DNA of 64,000 nt from Perognathus longimembris pacificus. Its lineage: Eukaryota; Chordata; Mammalia; Rodentia; Heteromyidae. The position numbers and the translations under genes are program-made. Of this stretch, positions 61,736-64,000 are shown piece after piece; the first letter of the stretch is position 1, and every line of letters starts with the position of its first letter. A model generated the notes under the pieces. The model worked only from the letters and a program-made list of their open reading frames with translations. It had not been told where the DNA came from and did not search any database. Where the stretch lies: positions 3,106,755 through 3,170,754 of the forward strand of contig NC_063175.1 in the NCBI RefSeq assembly GCF_023159225.1, written 5' to 3'.

Positions 61736-62703
61736 TGAAGTCAGGCCCCACTTTATCACCCAAACCCCACTTTACCACGTGAACCTGAGATAAGCAGGCC
61801 CTGTGAGCAAACTCAGGACAAGCTTATTAGGGCCCAGTCAGTCGAGAACTCTAACCACTGGGAATGCTTAACTCTAACCGCCCCCAGAGTGCCTTGAGCC
61901 CTGAGCCAATCAGATTTGTACCTGTGTCCTAATCTTGCTTGCTTGAACACCTGATGGCTGTAACTTTGTTTTATGCCTTTCTAAGCCCTGTGCAATCGCA
62001 GCTCGGGGCTTCCTCCTAACTTCCACTGTGTCGGTGGGTAGGATGAGGCCCGAGTTGCAGCCCGCCTGAATAAAGTCTTGTTTTGCATTTCGGAATGTCT
62101 GAGTCTTGGTGGCTGTTGGGGACTGTTTTGGCCTTGGTGGAAGAAGGGCACCAAGAGCGAGACACTGCAGTTCTCCCAGCCCTGGGACAATGGGGGAGGG
62201 AGACCCTCCCACCTTTCAGCCTCAACCGGAAAAGAAGCCCCCCCCACCCCTTGGGAGGCGAACATATGCATGCCACCATGGTAGTTGCCCAGCCCAGAAA
62301 GGAAGTTCCACGATCACTTGAGTGGCAGCACAGTCAGCCAATCAGTCAGTCACCCCAAGTCCTTCCCCTTCCGCCTTTGTCATCATAATAAATTTCTCTG
62401 GAGCACACTTGGGGGCTGAGACGCATCCCACCGTCGTAGGGTGTCCCTGATGCCTTCTTTTCCACCCCCGCTCCTGGTAACATGTGAGGGGAATGGGGGG
62501 AGGGGAGGCTTCAGCATCCTTTCCTCAACTTAGCCTAAGTCCACGAGAGTACGCCTTGGCCTTCTGCCGGCGGAAGGCAAGGCCGAGTGCTCTTTCATAG
62601 ATTTTAGGGTTCAAGCATTCTCCCCGGGAGATCGGGGAGAAAGGGATCGTTCAGATCCCGACAGGTGTCCTTCTTGGTGGTCGTTTCGTGACTTGGCATA
62701 ACA
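61736..62703 (+). mobile_element. 5' LTR of a gammaretrovirus-like provirus, family 4, interrupted
   Basis: U3 with a direct repeat CCCCACTTTATCAC / CCCCACTTTACCAC near 61745, CCAAT box near 61905, AATAAA at 62069-62074. The U5 end CTTGGCATAACA at 62703 is directly followed by a primer-binding site. A family 1 LTR (62114-62664) sits between polyadenylation signal and U5 end. The 5' limit is uncertain by about 10 nt. Confidence 0.8.
62114..62664 (+). mobile_element. Solo LTR, family 1, inserted in the proviral 5' LTR
   Basis: 551 nt, TGTTGGGGACTG to AGATCCCGACA; CCAATCAGTCAGTC near 62337, AATAAA at 62387-62392. Flanked by GGTGGC and GGTGTC, an imperfect 6-nt duplication. Confidence 0.87.
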
Positions 62704-62705
62704 TT

Positions 62706-62723
62706 TGGGGTTTCGTCCGGGAT
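62706..62723 (+). promoter_or_regulatory. Retroviral primer-binding site, tRNA-Pro-like
   Basis: TGGGGTTTCGTCCGGGAT, two nt after the LTR end. It differs at two positions from the complement of the tRNA-Pro 3' end that gammaretroviruses use. Confidence 0.75.
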
Positions 62724-64000
62724 AGCCCCAGTGACCCCCGAGACCCCAGATCCGAAGGTAAGAAAACAGCCCTGTTTATTTGTCTTGTCCTGTAATGTGT
62801 CTGTTTGTCTGTTTTGCATTTGCTTATTTCTTGAAGGGGTTGTCGAAGTGGATGCGCTTACTCAGCAATCCTGGAGAGAATGGGGGACACCCCAGACTCT
62901 CCACTCTTGAAGGGGAACCCCTGGAACCCCACCTTCAACTTGGGTCCACTCCTTCTACACCCTTGCAGGAGGTTGTGGGCCAACTTGGGAAATTTCCATC
63001 TCCAACTCGTAGCTTTTCTTGTTCTCAGCCTGTGTGTTTTCTTCCTTTTGTATTGTTATAATTGTTTTTTTTTTTTTTGTAGCCTTTTGGACTGAACATC
63101 TGATCAGCGCTATCGGTAACGTTCTATCTTGGGGATCTCCATCTAGCCCCCTAGATTTGACTCTAGCTCACTGGAGGGAGGTCAAGGAGATAGCTCAGAA
63201 CCGAGGTGTGGCCCTTAAGGAGGAAAAATGGATCATCCTATGTGAGTCAGAATGGCCCACCCTTGAGAGAGCTAATTGGCCACCTGAGGGGAGCTTTGAC
63301 ATAAATAAGATTAGGACTTTATAATTTATTTTGAGACCAAAAATACTCTGATTTCCTCACAAAAAAAGGACTTTACAAAGCCTAATTGACGCCCCTCGTT
63401 CAGGCTATCTAGACCAGATTCATTACAATTGGCGTGCCCAAAATGCCCCCTTTTCTGAGAAACCCCAGGATTTAATTCACTTGCTTGAAACTATACTTTT
63501 CACTCACCAGCCCACTTGGGATTGTAGACAGCTTTTACAGGTCCTTTTCACCACTGAGGAGAGAGATCGTATCCAAGAAGCGGACCGAAGACTTATCCCT
63601 GGCCCCACCGGAACGCCCATCACCAATCCTGCCTTGATTGACACCTATTTTCCCAAGACCCGACCAACATGGGACTACAATACAACTGAAGGTAAGGAGA
63701 GACATCTTATCTATCGCCAGGCTCTACTAGCATGTCTCAAGGCAGTGGCTCACCGACCAACTAATATGGCCAAAGTTTATGATATTAGACAGGGAGAAAG
63801 TGAAAGTCCAGCAGCCTACCTTGAGTGGCTCGTGGAAGCCTTTAGTCAATTTACCCCATATGATTTTGAGACCCAGGAATCTGCTCAGATGATTGTTTGC
63901 CTACGTAAATCAAGCCGCAATGGGCATAAAGCGAAAGTTGCAGGCTCTAGACAGGCTCGGTGAAAAATCTGTTAGGGATCTAGTAGCAGTGGCAGAAAAG
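62724..64000 (+). pseudogene. Decayed gag of the gammaretrovirus-like provirus (continues past the edge)
   Basis: After a leader with a donor-like GAAGGTAAGA near 62757, the matrix-like segment lies at about 63088-63321 and a capsid C-terminal-like segment at about 63352-63930, in the same frame. They are separated by stops at 63322-63324 and 63349-63351. The middle of gag (between matrix and capsid C-terminus) is missing. No start codon is seen directly before the matrix-like segment, and near 63910-63930 the capsid frame shifts so that a stop appears at 63961. The gene cannot make a complete Gag. Assigned from general resemblance to gammaretroviral Gag plus the primer-binding site. Confidence 0.75.

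Overview
This window is nuclear DNA of a placental mammal, almost certainly a rodent of the superfamily Geomyoidea (kangaroo rats, pocket mice, pocket gophers). The main evidence is a dimeric SINE present in about 40 copies. Its left half is an ID/tRNA-Ala-like monomer, and its right half begins near CTGTGGCTCAAGTGG and ends GGACTGGC plus an A-tail. This matches the IDL-Geo SINE, which from published knowledge is confined to Geomyoidea. Rodent-type B1, ID and L1 sequences agree. I cannot name the genus or species.

Two conserved genes are arranged head to head. On the minus strand, METTL4 (an MT-A70-type adenine N6-methyltransferase) has four coding exons here, from the ATG at 8219 to the exon carrying the catalytic DPPW motif (2837-2906). 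The remaining exons lie beyond the left edge. On the plus strand, NDC80/HEC1, the outer-kinetochore microtubule-binding subunit, is complete: one 5'UTR exon and 16 coding exons from the ATG at 13364 to the TGA at 53827-53829. The exons join in frame to 643 codons plus stop, every junction has GT-AG borders, and a polyadenylation signal lies at 54196. Between the genes (about 11.0-11.5 kb) is a GC-rich bidirectional promoter with a GC box, an ETS site, a perfect CRE and a CHR-like element.

The introns and the 3' flank are filled with mobile elements: IDL-Geo dimers, a second SINE made of a 7SL/B1-like head on the same Geo tail (called B1-Geo here), ID and B1 monomers, 3' ends of L1, and old ERVL/MaLR LTRs. 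Many insertions have visible target-site duplications, and several are nested.

From 54.6 kb to the right edge the sequence is an LTR-retrovirus graveyard. It holds two members of one LTR family, two of a second family sharing its U5 region, one LTR related to the solo LTR at 24.1 kb, and the 5' end of a gammaretrovirus-like provirus. That provirus has an LTR broken by another LTR, a tRNA-Pro-like primer-binding site and a decayed gag that runs off the window. A CpG-rich, TATA-containing block at 57.56-58.23 kb, just before the LTR cluster, is unexplained.

No bacterial-type features, CRISPR arrays or functional tRNA/rRNA genes were seen. The most informative observations are the modular SINE system (two unrelated heads on one Geo tail, with an antisense end that forms a ready-made splice acceptor), the nested insertions, the orphan CpG island, and the mosaic LTR families.
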